NCBI RefSeq assembly: GCF_047785965.1 | Contig: NZ_JBLOBF010000002.1 | Location: 134,537 to 198,536 of the forward strand | Direction of reading: 5' to 3' | DNA from: Caldisericum exile_A | Lineage (GTDB): Bacteria; Caldisericota; Caldisericia; Caldisericales; Caldisericaceae | Length of the DNA stretch: 64,000 nucleotides | Part shown: positions 1 through 7,093 of the stretch, in pieces | How positions within the stretch are numbered: position 1 is the first letter of the stretch | Layout of the letters: each line of letters opens with the position of its first letter | Made by a program: the position numbers and the translations under genes | Notes under the pieces: model-generated | What the model was told of the DNA's origin: nothing | Database searches by the model: none | Seen by the model: only the letters and a program-made list of their open reading frames with translations

Positions 1-875
1 CTTGCAACCTTTTCCGGAGATGAAGAACCCCCTATATCAAGGAAATTCGCAGGATCTCCCCCAAAAAGTTTTATAAGATCCATTGTAGCCATAGCCAAAC
101 CCGCTCCATTAACAAGGCAACCAATATTTCCGTTTAGCTTTATATATGTAAAGCCTTTTGATTTAGCTTCAAGTTCAAGTTTTTCTTCTTCAGTTGTTTC
201 TCTTAAAGCCTCAAGTTCAGGATGTCTAAAGAGCGCATTATCATCAATTACAATTTTTGAATCGAGAGCTAAAACATTATTTCCTTCAACTACCGCAAGT
301 GGGTTAATTTCGGCTAAGTTTCCATCAAGAGAAATATAAACCTTATACAATTTCTCAATAATATCTGCTATTTTCGGCGCAATATTCATATCCTCAGTAA
401 GTCTCTGAGATGCCTTCTTTGCCTCGTAAGAAAAAAGTCCCATAATGGGATCAATATAGATTTTAAAGATTTTCTCAGGTGTATTTTTTGCGACTTCTTC
501 AATATCTACACCACCAGCATTTGAGACAATCAAAACGTTTCTCTTACTTACTCTGTCCACCGTGAATCCAACATAAAACTCTCTCAATATATTTACTGCC
601 TTTGCAACAAGCAATTTCTTTACCTTTAGACCTTTTATTTCCATTGTGAGAATTTCATCTGCAAGTTTTAAAACTTCTTCTTCAGTCTTTGCAACTTTTA
701 CACCACCTGCTTTACCGCGACCTCCAACAAGAACTTGTGCCTTTAAAACAATAGGCAAACCAATTTTCTTTGCAATTTCCAGCGCCTCTTCTCGATTGCT
801 TGCAACTGCACCTTCAACAACGGGGATACCAAATTCCTTAAAAAACTCTCTTGATTGATACTCTTGAAGATTCAT
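1..875 (-). CDS. sucC: Succinate-CoA ligase beta subunit, partial (C-terminus beyond window)
   Basis: Beta subunit of succinyl-CoA synthetase, which interconverts succinyl-CoA and succinate with ADP or GDP phosphorylation. I translated the minus strand from the ATG at 875. It begins MNLQEYQSREFFKEFGIP and carries the ATP-grasp signature GGRGKAGGVK near residue 52 and the NGAGLAMATMD segment near the window edge. About 291 of roughly 380-390 residues are present. The start codon overlaps the stop of the upstream regulator (TAATG), so the two are translationally coupled. sucD is expected next, outside the window. Family assignment is firm. Nucleotide specificity cannot be told. Confidence 0.93.
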   Translation of the reverse strand, partial: MNLQEYQSREFFKEFGIPVVEGAVASNREEALEIAKKIGLPIVLKAQVLVGGRGKAGGVKVAKTEEEVLKLADEILTMEIKGLKVKKLLVAKAVNILREFYVGFTVDRVSKRNVLIVSNAGGVDIEEVAKNTPEKIFKIYIDPIMGLFSYEAKKASQRLTEDMNIAPKIADIIEKLYKVYISLDGNLAEINPLAVVEGNNVLALDSKIVIDDNALFRHPELEALRETTEEEKLELEAKSKGFTYIKLNGNIGCLVNGAGLAMATMDLIKLFGGDPANFLDIGGSSSPEKVA

Positions 876-1519
876 TACACACCCCTCTCCTTCTCTAATT
901 TCCTAATATATGCATAAACGGTGTAGATTGAGATATTTAATTTTTTTGCAACAAAATTCACAGAATTCTTTAATTTAAAAAAACTTCTATTGTATAATTC
1001 AGATACAATCGAAAAATTATCAACCCTTTTTGAAGAGACCTTTGAGGAAAGTATTGAATAAACCTCATCAAATGTCTTTTCAATTGCTTCATCATACTCA
1101 AAAGATGTAATTTTGTTAAGAACCTCTTTAGGGGAATCCGCAAAAGTTAAAAAATATGATATAAACTTATGCATTGTTTCAAGATTGGAAAGATCCATAT
1201 TAAGACAAAGAAGCCCTATAAGATCTCCCTTTTTATTTCTAATACCAATTGTAATAGATCGTAATTTTTTTCTTGTGTAAGATAGACTTTCGTAGGGACC
1301 ATAGTAATCAATCCCGTTTTTCAGTTTTTCTATCACATATTTACCAGCCTCTGTGAGAGAATCTCCAACCTTTCTTCCAGTTATTTCACCATTTTCAATT
1401 GCAATAATCTTGGGTTTATTATCTATTAGAGAATGTAATACTATTTCAACATTCTTTCCAAAAAATTCTTTAAGAGCTCTAACAACAATTTTATAACTTT
1501 CTAATATTTCTTCATCCAT
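875..1519 (-). CDS. DauR/YheO-type transcriptional regulator (PAS-like + HTH)
   Basis: Predicted DNA-binding regulator of 214 residues. The N-terminal part (about residues 5-120) matches the YheO-like PAS domain: it has the typical NVEIVLHSL opening and an ITIGIRNKKGDLIGLLCLN strand pair. The C-terminal 60 residues form the helix-turn-helix of the same family (VNFVAKKLNISIYTVYAYIRKLE). Characterised relatives such as DauR repress D-amino acid catabolism genes. Here the gene overlaps sucC by one base and lies 77 bases from the end of a D-amino acid/proline dehydrogenase-like operon. Either could be the target, but no operator was identified. A TTGTAT-N16-TATAAT promoter precedes it. Confidence 0.8.
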   Translation of the reverse strand: MDEEILESYKIVVRALKEFFGKNVEIVLHSLIDNKPKIIAIENGEITGRKVGDSLTEAGKYVIEKLKNGIDYYGPYESLSYTRKKLRSITIGIRNKKGDLIGLLCLNMDLSNLETMHKFISYFLTFADSPKEVLNKITSFEYDEAIEKTFDEVYSILSSKVSSKRVDNFSIVSELYNRSFFKLKNSVNFVAKKLNISIYTVYAYIRKLEKERGV

Positions 1520-1541
1520 TGTTCAAATATTTTGGTATCAA

Positions 1542-1569
1542 ATTATACAAAAAATTTGAATTTATACAA
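1542..1569 (-). promoter_or_regulatory. Promoter of the regulator-sucC operon
   Basis: On the minus strand TTGTAT (1564-1569) lies 16 bases upstream of TATAAT (1542-1547). Transcription would start near 1535, giving a leader of about 15 bases with no good Shine-Dalgarno sequence before the ATG at 1519. Confidence 0.6.
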
Positions 1570-1596
1570 GATTTTTGAAATAATCTTTAAAAAATT

Positions 1597-2730
1597 TTAT
1601 CCTATAACAGCTTTTTCAACAATAAGTTTACCTTCTTTAAATCTAGAAAGGGTAAGATTGTTAGCTTCTTCAAGAAAAAACATACCATGAGTTATGTAGT
1701 GTGCAAGCAATTTGCCAACAATAGGACCAAGCATAAAGCCATGTCCTGAATAACCTGTTCCTATATAAAGATTTGGTATAGGAGTTGGTCCAATAATCGG
1801 ATGTTTATCAGGAGATACAACATAGTAACCAGCCCACTGCCTCATAAGTCTTACCGAAGCAAGCTTTGGCATTAATCTTAATAGTTCATTTGAAAATTTC
1901 TCAAGAAATTCATATGTAGCTTCAAGATTATTCTGTGGTGGCTCATTAGTATCAGTTCCTCCTATAATACGACCTCTATAAGTTTGTGTAAAATAAAGAG
2001 AACTATCTACAACCATAGGCGAAAGAAATATTTTTAAAGGTTCGGAAACAACAATTTGATGTTTATAATTTTCAATAGGAATTTCGAATCCTAACTTACT
2101 TGCCAATCTTTTAGTTTCATTTCCGGTTGCAAATAAAACTGCAGAAACTCCGTATTTATCTTTGCTTGTAATAACAGTCTTTATTTTTCCACCTTGAAGC
2201 TCAAAGTCTTTAACTTCTTCATAATCAAAAACTTCCACACTATTGCCCTTTAAAAATAATCTTAAAGAATCAAGAACATCCTGTGGATATGCGGAGCCAT
2301 CAGTAGGACACCAAGAGGCGCCGACAATACCTTCAAGACTTAAATCTGGTACAATTTCTTTAATTTCTTCTTTTGAAATAATTTTACTTGGCACTCCAAA
2401 AAGATTTTGAAGTTTTACATGACTTTTATATTCATTAAGTGCTTCTTCACTTCTAAGAAGCCAAAGGTATCCTCCTTGTCTAAAATGAATTGGTAATGGC
2501 AAACTTTCTTCCCAATATTGCCAAATTTTTACTGCTTCGCGCATCAAAACAATATGCTCTCTTGTTGTAAATTGTTGCCTAATACCTGTGCCGCATCGAC
2601 CTGTTGAGCCGGAACCAACATAACTTTTTTCAACAATTGCAATATTCTTAACGCCATTTCTCACAAGATAATAGGCCGTAGAAAGGCCCGTTATTCCACC
2701 GCCAACTATTAAAACATCATAGTTTTTCAT
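1597..2730 (-). CDS. FAD-dependent amino acid dehydrogenase, DadA/sarcosine oxidase beta family
   Basis: Flavoprotein of 377 residues of the DadA/SoxB superfamily. It is probably the catalytic subunit of a multi-subunit dehydrogenase for proline, hydroxyproline or another secondary or D-amino acid. The FAD-binding GGGITG motif is at the N-terminus, followed by GSGSTGRCGTGIRQQF. The C-terminal flavin-contact segment is PIIGPTPIPNLYIGTGYSGHGF. I chose the ATG at 2730, which follows AGGAGAGC, over an in-frame start at 2757. This leaves a 14-base overlap with the 2Fe-2S gene upstream. Last gene of a four-gene operon whose order and subunit sizes resemble the four-subunit dye-linked L-proline dehydrogenase (PDH1 type). 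Substrate is inferred. Confidence 0.8.
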   Translation of the reverse strand: MKNYDVLIVGGGITGLSTAYYLVRNGVKNIAIVEKSYVGSGSTGRCGTGIRQQFTTREHIVLMREAVKIWQYWEESLPLPIHFRQGGYLWLLRSEEALNEYKSHVKLQNLFGVPSKIISKEEIKEIVPDLSLEGIVGASWCPTDGSAYPQDVLDSLRLFLKGNSVEVFDYEEVKDFELQGGKIKTVITSKDKYGVSAVLFATGNETKRLASKLGFEIPIENYKHQIVVSEPLKIFLSPMVVDSSLYFTQTYRGRIIGGTDTNEPPQNNLEATYEFLEKFSNELLRLMPKLASVRLMRQWAGYYVVSPDKHPIIGPTPIPNLYIGTGYSGHGFMLGPIVGKLLAHYITHGMFFLEEANNLTLSRFKEGKLIVEKAVIG

Positions 2731-2992
2731 TTTTGCTCTCCTTTGAAAAAATTCCAAATGGGATTGGTGTTTCAGGCGGACGAATCGATATATTTTCTGG
2801 AAATTCCTTATTCAGTTCAAAAAGAATTCGTTGGAGAAGAGGAATGCATGTCTTTCCCTGGCACGGACCAGTCCCAATTTTTAGATGCCTTCTTAGAGAT
2901 TCTATATCTTTAAAACCTTCATTGTATGCTTCAAGAATATCTTCATAGGTCACATCTTCACATCTACAAATGATTATATCTTTCTTATTCAT
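2717..2992 (-). CDS. BFD-like [2Fe-2S] small subunit of the dehydrogenase
   Basis: Small iron-sulfur protein of 91 residues with a bacterioferredoxin-associated-ferredoxin-like [2Fe-2S] domain. Cysteines fall at 9, 11, 44 and 49 (CRC ... GPCQGKTC), the spacing typical of the BFD fold. It probably relays electrons between the flavin subunits encoded either side. The gene overlaps its upstream neighbour by 8 bases and its downstream neighbour by 14, so stoichiometric translation is likely. Equivalent domains are fused into the large subunit in some hydroxyproline dehydrogenases. Here it is a separate gene, as in PDH1-type clusters. Confidence 0.8.
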   Translation of the reverse strand: MNKKDIIICRCEDVTYEDILEAYNEGFKDIESLRRHLKIGTGPCQGKTCIPLLQRILFELNKEFPENISIRPPETPIPFGIFSKESKNEKL

Positions 2993-3476
2993 GGATAACC
3001 TCTATATTCCTTACTTCATAAATTAGTTTCTCTTCGTAGAAAGAGACAGTAATAACAGAAGATTGAGTTTCTTTTTCGGCCTTTAATACCTTAGTCACCT
3101 TACCGGTTCCCACTTTTTCTCCAAGCCTATTTAACAAATAAACTTCATCGCCTACTTTAGGAATTGGAAGCATTTCATAGGGTATTGAAACCTCATACAA
3201 AGTATCAGTTTTTCTAACAAGAAAAAGAGCAAGTCCTGGACACACCATCACGCATTTTCCACACCCAATACAAAGATCATAATTTATCTTTGGTGGATCT
3301 TTAATATCATTCATAGAAATTGCTCCTGTAGGGCAAGAGGAAACGCACGGATTACAAGGTATTTCCTGTACGCATTCGCTTATTGCAACTGCATGCTTTG
3401 ATATCTTATCAACTGTTGGAAAATTATCGATTATATCTTCCTTAGTAAGAAAACCTGTTTTAAGATAATCACTCAC
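2985..3476 (-). CDS. 4Fe-4S dicluster ferredoxin subunit of the dehydrogenase
   Basis: Iron-sulfur protein of 163 residues. One cluster motif near residues 35-50 contains CNPCVSSCPTGA. A canonical CIGCGKCVMVCPG follows near residue 70, so two [4Fe-4S] clusters are likely. The C-terminal half (from about residue 90) has no cysteine motif and resembles a small beta-rich domain. Start and stop overlap both neighbours by 8 bases. It likely passes electrons between the FAD/NAD large subunit and the amino-acid-oxidising subunit. Its size of about 18 kDa fits the gamma subunit of the PDH1 arrangement, which is an inference from size and order. Confidence 0.75.
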   Translation of the reverse strand: MSDYLKTGFLTKEDIIDNFPTVDKISKHAVAISECVQEIPCNPCVSSCPTGAISMNDIKDPPKINYDLCIGCGKCVMVCPGLALFLVRKTDTLYEVSIPYEMLPIPKVGDEVYLLNRLGEKVGTGKVTKVLKAEKETQSSVITVSFYEEKLIYEVRNIEVIHE

Positions 3477-4869
3477 TCGTTACCTCCTTAATGCCCTCAA
3501 TAACCTTTAAAGAAAAAGGACTACTCCTGAGACGATTAAGACCCTTTTGTGTCTCACTTAATTCCTCTTCCACACTAAAACCCAATTTTTTAAGAATTGA
3601 AAGCGATGCAACTTTTCCCTCAAGCATTGCAGTTGAGGCTTCTTCGATGCCTGCAACATCTCCTGCAATATACACATTTTGTCTTGATGTTTCCATTTCG
3701 CTATTTCTTATTGGGACATACCCTCCAAGAGAGGAGATGTATTTCAGCTCACAACCTGCTTGTGCCAAAAGTTGGTATGAAGGTTGAAGACCTACCGCAA
3801 GAAGAACGGCATCAACGTCCATTTCAAATTCTTCTCCTGTTTCTTCAAATCTATCGTTCAATTTCGCAAGGACAACTTTCTCAACTCTTCCATTCCCAAT
3901 TGCTTTCTTTATGGTTGTTTGCGTATAAATTGGCACACCAAATCTTCTTACCTTTGCCGCATGTACAAAGTACCCTCCAATTTTAGAAGTTGCTTCAATT
4001 ATTGCTTTCACTTTCATTCCTGCTTGTAATAACTGATATGAAACAATCAAGCCCACATTACCAGCACCCACAACAAGTATATTTTCACCAATCTTAATCC
4101 CATAAACGTTCATAAGTGTCTGTGCTGCCCCTGCGCCCATTACATTTGGGAGATCGTTTCCCTCAAATGGAATCATCTTTTCGGAAGCACCTGTTGCGAA
4201 AATTACAAATCTTGGATATATCTTTAAAAGCTGATTTTCCTTAAAGGCAAGCAATAGGTTTTCTTCTTTGTAATGTGCAAAAACTGTCGAATTAGTGTAA
4301 TATCTTACTTCCAGATTCTTTAATTCTGAAATGAGTTCTTCAGCAATTTTTATTCCTCGAACTCCTGCACCTTCTTTCTCGGACCCAAAGAATTTATGAG
4401 TCTGTTTTATAAGTTGTCCACCTAAATTAGGATTTTGCTCTAAAAGAAGAACATCAATGCCCCTTTTTTTAAGTGTAATCGCAGCATTAAGTCCTGCAGG
4501 ACCCGAGCCTACAATGAGGACAGTCGGATAAAGCGTTTCAGCATTCTTAAAATGACTATTATCTTTTGGTAATTCTCCAAAACCATTTTGCCTTCTTACA
4601 AACATGCCATCTTGTGCAAGTGTTATACATGTTCGTACATTAGGGATACCATTTACTTCCATAAGACATGAAGAACATTTTCCAATAGCACAAAACATAC
4701 CCCGAGGACGGTGTAACTTTGGGCTCTCTGAAAAAACATAGATACCGTTTCGATAAAGAGCCATTGCAATTGTTTCATCTTGATAAGCTTCTATTGTATT
4801 TCCTTCAAATGAAAATTTAACGCTTCCTATCCTTTTAAATTTAAGGATAGGATGATCTCTTATTTCCAT
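3469..4869 (-). CDS. FAD/NAD(P)-binding large subunit with N-terminal 2Fe-2S domain
   Basis: Large subunit of the dehydrogenase complex, related to HcnB/OoxA and sarcosine oxidase alpha. Residues 1-90 are a plant-type [2Fe-2S] ferredoxin domain with cysteines 61, 66, 69 and 82 (numbered from the GTG at 4872). An FAD Rossmann motif VLIVGSGPAGLNAA follows near residue 120, then a second dinucleotide-binding motif ILVVGAGNVGL near 265 and the late flavin motif VYIAGDVAGI. The ATG at 4869 sits six bases after AGGTGG; an in-frame GTG at 4872 is equally possible. First gene of the four-gene operon, behind a good promoter at 4901-4929. Substrate is not provable from sequence. Confidence 0.8.
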   Translation of the reverse strand: MEIRDHPILKFKRIGSVKFSFEGNTIEAYQDETIAMALYRNGIYVFSESPKLHRPRGMFCAIGKCSSCLMEVNGIPNVRTCITLAQDGMFVRRQNGFGELPKDNSHFKNAETLYPTVLIVGSGPAGLNAAITLKKRGIDVLLLEQNPNLGGQLIKQTHKFFGSEKEGAGVRGIKIAEELISELKNLEVRYYTNSTVFAHYKEENLLLAFKENQLLKIYPRFVIFATGASEKMIPFEGNDLPNVMGAGAAQTLMNVYGIKIGENILVVGAGNVGLIVSYQLLQAGMKVKAIIEATSKIGGYFVHAAKVRRFGVPIYTQTTIKKAIGNGRVEKVVLAKLNDRFEETGEEFEMDVDAVLLAVGLQPSYQLLAQAGCELKYISSLGGYVPIRNSEMETSRQNVYIAGDVAGIEEASTAMLEGKVASLSILKKLGFSVEEELSETQKGLNRLRSSPFSLKVIEGIKEVTSE

Positions 4870-4900
4870 CACCCACCACCTTTCAATTCATGCCAAACAA

Positions 4901-4929
4901 ATTATAAAAGAATATTTAATAAATACCAA
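4901..4929 (-). promoter_or_regulatory. Promoter of the four-gene dehydrogenase operon
   Basis: On the minus strand TTGGTA (4924-4929), a 17-base spacer and TATAAT (4901-4906) form a sigma-70-type promoter. The -35 element lies inside the last codons of the metallopeptidase gene upstream. Transcription would start near 4894 and leave a leader with an AGGTGG ribosome-binding site. Confidence 0.65.
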
Positions 4930-5290
4930 GATTTCTTAGATCATCCTCGCCCATTCCAAAATAATGACCAATTTCATGGAGTACAACCTTTCTTATCTTT
5001 TCTTCAAGTGGAATTTTCTCTAAATTTGCAAAATAAATTATAGGTTGCATAAATATATAAATCCTATCAGGCAAAACCAAACTGTAATTTGCGCCTCTTT
5101 TATTTAAGGGAACGCCTACATAAAGCCCAAGAAGTGTTTGAGTAGTAAATTTATGCTCTTCAAGAAAAGTTTGCGTGGGATAATCCAAAATAATAAACTC
5201 TAAGTTTTGTATATTTTCTTTAAGTTCTTTCGGTAAATCCGCTAATGTCTTATCAATTACATCTCTAAAAAACTCTAAAATTTCATCCAC
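4916..5290 (-). CDS. Minimal zinc metallopeptidase (zincin-like family)
   Basis: Small predicted zinc peptidase of 124 residues, of the compact zincin family often annotated as metallopeptidase family protein. The zinc motif HEIGHYFGMGEDD gives ligands H105 and H109, catalytic E106 and a downstream acidic ligand. No signal peptide or membrane segment is seen, so it is probably cytoplasmic. Its biological substrate is unknown in any species as far as I know. The start is GTG at 5290, six bases after a minus-strand TATAAT and without a ribosome-binding site, so the mRNA should be leaderless. It diverges from the GNAT gene across only 19 bases. Confidence 0.85.
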   Translation of the reverse strand: MDEILEFFRDVIDKTLADLPKELKENIQNLEFIILDYPTQTFLEEHKFTTQTLLGLYVGVPLNKRGANYSLVLPDRIYIFMQPIIYFANLEKIPLEEKIRKVVLHEIGHYFGMGEDDLRNLGIY

Positions 5291-5296
5291 TTTTAC

Positions 5297-5304
5297 ATTA
5301 TAAT
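5297..5304. promoter_or_regulatory. Two-way -10 element serving a divergent leaderless gene pair
   Basis: The octamer ATTATAAT contains TATAAT on the plus strand (5299-5304) and on the minus strand (5302-5297). The plus gene starts with GTG five bases beyond its box and the minus gene with GTG six bases beyond its own. No -35 element is obvious on either side; each would have to lie inside the other gene. Confidence 0.55.
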
Positions 5305-5309
5305 GAATT

Positions 5310-5846
5310 GTGCTTGAGATTAAAAAGATTTACCATTACACCTTAAATATAAATGAGGTAAGACCTTTTGAAACGAAAGTAAAATTTAAACACACAATTT
5401 TCACAGATTTTGAAGACGCAAAGGACACCATATTAAATAAACTTTCTTTACATTTCGGAGAAGATAAAATCATTTCAGTAAAATTAAGGTTTGCATTGCA
5501 ACATAAGATGGTTGCAACATTTATAGATGATGAATTTGTATCTTTTTGCTTTTTCGCTGACAGACCTTTTAGGTTTTCGCTTTTTAAGTTGAAGGAGAAA
5601 GAACTTTACTTTTACGATTGTTTCACTTTTGAAAAATTTAGGGGACTCTCTTCTATATATGCCGAAGTAAAATATGTTATTGAAAAATATAGGGAACTCG
5701 GATACAATACTGCACACGTAGAAATTGAAGAGAAAAATATTTCTTCACAAAAAGCATTTGCAAAATTAGGCTTTAAAAAGTCTCATATATATTGCTCAAT
5801 TTCAATTTTTGGGATAAGAATTATCTTTTCAAAAACAATTTCTTGA
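5310..5846 (+). CDS. GNAT-family N-acetyltransferase-like protein
   Basis: Protein of 178 residues. The C-terminal half fits the GNAT acyltransferase fold: a FEKFRGLSSIYAEVKYVIEKY segment at the acetyl-CoA-binding helix, then HVEIEEKNISSQKAFAKLGFKK, the usual final motif. The N-terminal half is not recognisable. Acceptor substrate unknown. The GTG start at 5310 follows TATAAT by five bases and has no ribosome-binding site, so the transcript is probably leaderless. Its 3' end overlaps the convergent DUF2892 gene by 26 bases. Confidence 0.65.
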   Translation: MLEIKKIYHYTLNINEVRPFETKVKFKHTIFTDFEDAKDTILNKLSLHFGEDKIISVKLRFALQHKMVATFIDDEFVSFCFFADRPFRFSLFKLKEKELYFYDCFTFEKFRGLSSIYAEVKYVIEKYRELGYNTAHVEIEEKNISSQKAFAKLGFKKSHIYCSISIFGIRIIFSKTIS

Positions 5847-6078
5847 AAGGGCAAAATCCCGTAATCCCTGTAAGGAAAAGAACAAACCCAACAAAGAAAA
5901 GTAGTACCTGCAAAGGATTATGAAACTTAAATACAAAGCCATAAAAATTTGAGTGGGGAAAACCCCCACTCTCATATTTTCCTACAAAATCCGTTATTTC
6001 ATACCCAACAAAGAATATAAACACCCCAAGCGCAACTCTTATAATACTCTCAATAGTATTTATATTTCTGTCTCTCAT
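5821..6078 (-). CDS. DUF2892 (YgaP-like) membrane protein
   Basis: Small membrane protein of 85 residues with two hydrophobic segments (about 10-27 and 55-75) and the family ending TGITGFCPFKKLF, in which a Gly-x-Cys-Pro motif closes the second helix. In YgaP this domain carries a rhodanese; here it stands alone. Function unknown. It overlaps the protease gene upstream by four bases (ATGA), so the two are probably translated together. It ends inside the convergent acetyltransferase gene. Confidence 0.7.
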   Translation of the reverse strand: MRDRNINTIESIIRVALGVFIFFVGYEITDFVGKYESGGFPHSNFYGFVFKFHNPLQVLLFFVGFVLFLTGITGFCPFKKLFLKR

Positions 6079-6947
6079 TTTTGAGGTTTTTGAGGAACTG
6101 ATCTTTCAGGTGCTTTATACGGAAGCGGAACATACTGAACCGATGGTCTCATAGAAGGATTTTGTGGATATAGATCCATTAATTCGTAAATTTCGCGAGG
6201 CATTTCAGAGGATACATTTAATCCAATATCCTTTGCTTCTTCAAATGTTATTGGGTAATCATGAGTCCAACGTCCCTCTGTAAGCATTGTTGAAATTCTC
6301 TCTGCGTCATCCTCCGATCTTCCATTTGCAAGTAATAATTTTTTCACAAATTCTTTTACTTGAACCATAGCCTTTTTTGAAACATCAGCAAGAATAAGAG
6401 TTTCATCATCAATTCTGTCTTTATTTTTCTCTTCTAACACTTTTATAATTGATGCTGCAGGATAGTTACCGATCTGTGGATCAACTGGTCCAAGTACTGC
6501 ATTTTCGTCCATTACAATCTCATCCGAAGCAAGAGCAAGCATGGTACCACCACTCATAGCATAGTGAGGGATAAAAACAGTTACCTTTCCTTTGTGCCTG
6601 ACAAGAGCTTGAGCAATCTGTTCCGTAGCAAGCACAAGCCCACCAGGTGTATGAAGAATGATATCAATAGGCATTTCTGGTGGTGTAAGCCTTATTGCTC
6701 TCAAAATTGCTTCAGAATCCTCAATACTTATATATCTGCTTATAGGTATTCCAAGTAGGCTCATTGTTTCTTGTCTGTGGATAAGAAGAATGACTCTCGA
6801 TTTTCTCTTCTGCTCAAATCTCCTTATTAGATCCAGTCTTTGCAATTCGAGGTTTTTCTGTTGAAACGCAGGAGAAAGAATAGAGATAATGATAAAAATC
6901 CAGAAAAGCCAACTCAAAATTGCACTTGCAGTATCTAATCCGCTCAT
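6075..6947 (-). CDS. Membrane-anchored Clp-fold serine protease (SDH/SppA-like)
   Basis: Protein of 290 residues from the serine dehydrogenase proteinase family, which has the ClpP/crotonase fold. One N-terminal membrane segment (residues 8-26) is followed by a charged stretch, then HTPGG at 99-103 (oxyanion region) and the nucleophile motif MSGG with Ser132. The conserved LGPVDPQIG follows at 152-160. It probably acts on membrane or membrane-proximal proteins at the cytoplasmic face, as proposed for relatives. A GGAGG site precedes the ATG, and a minus-strand TATAAT lies at 6984-6989. Coupled by ATGA to a DUF2892 membrane protein. The substrate is unknown. Confidence 0.8.
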   Translation of the reverse strand: MSGLDTASAILSWLFWIFIIISILSPAFQQKNLELQRLDLIRRFEQKRKSRVILLIHRQETMSLLGIPISRYISIEDSEAILRAIRLTPPEMPIDIILHTPGGLVLATEQIAQALVRHKGKVTVFIPHYAMSGGTMLALASDEIVMDENAVLGPVDPQIGNYPAASIIKVLEEKNKDRIDDETLILADVSKKAMVQVKEFVKKLLLANGRSEDDAERISTMLTEGRWTHDYPITFEEAKDIGLNVSSEMPREIYELMDLYPQNPSMRPSVQYVPLPYKAPERSVPQKPQK

Positions 6948-7058
6948 TGTTTCCTCCTTATGTAAAAAAATTTTTCTTATTTAATTATAACACACACTCC
7001 TTTAAAATAAAATAATTTTCATAAAAACTTGTTTCATTTGGCAACGAACGATACAAAA

Positions 7059-7086
7059 TTGACATACGAAAATTTTTTCGTATAAT
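7059..7086 (+). promoter_or_regulatory. Consensus promoter of dinB (leaderless start)
   Basis: A perfect TTGACA (7059-7064), 16-base spacer and perfect TATAAT (7081-7086) stand just before dinB. The ATG at 7094 is seven bases past the -10 box, where transcription itself would begin. No ribosome-binding site is present. This is the clearest leaderless promoter in the window. Confidence 0.8.
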
Positions 7087-7093
7087 TTAATGT

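Noticed and set aside
3491..3986. Overlapping plus-strand open frames of 98 and 129 codons
   Set aside because: They lie opposite the well-supported FAD/NAD large subunit and have no recognisable domain or ribosome-binding site.
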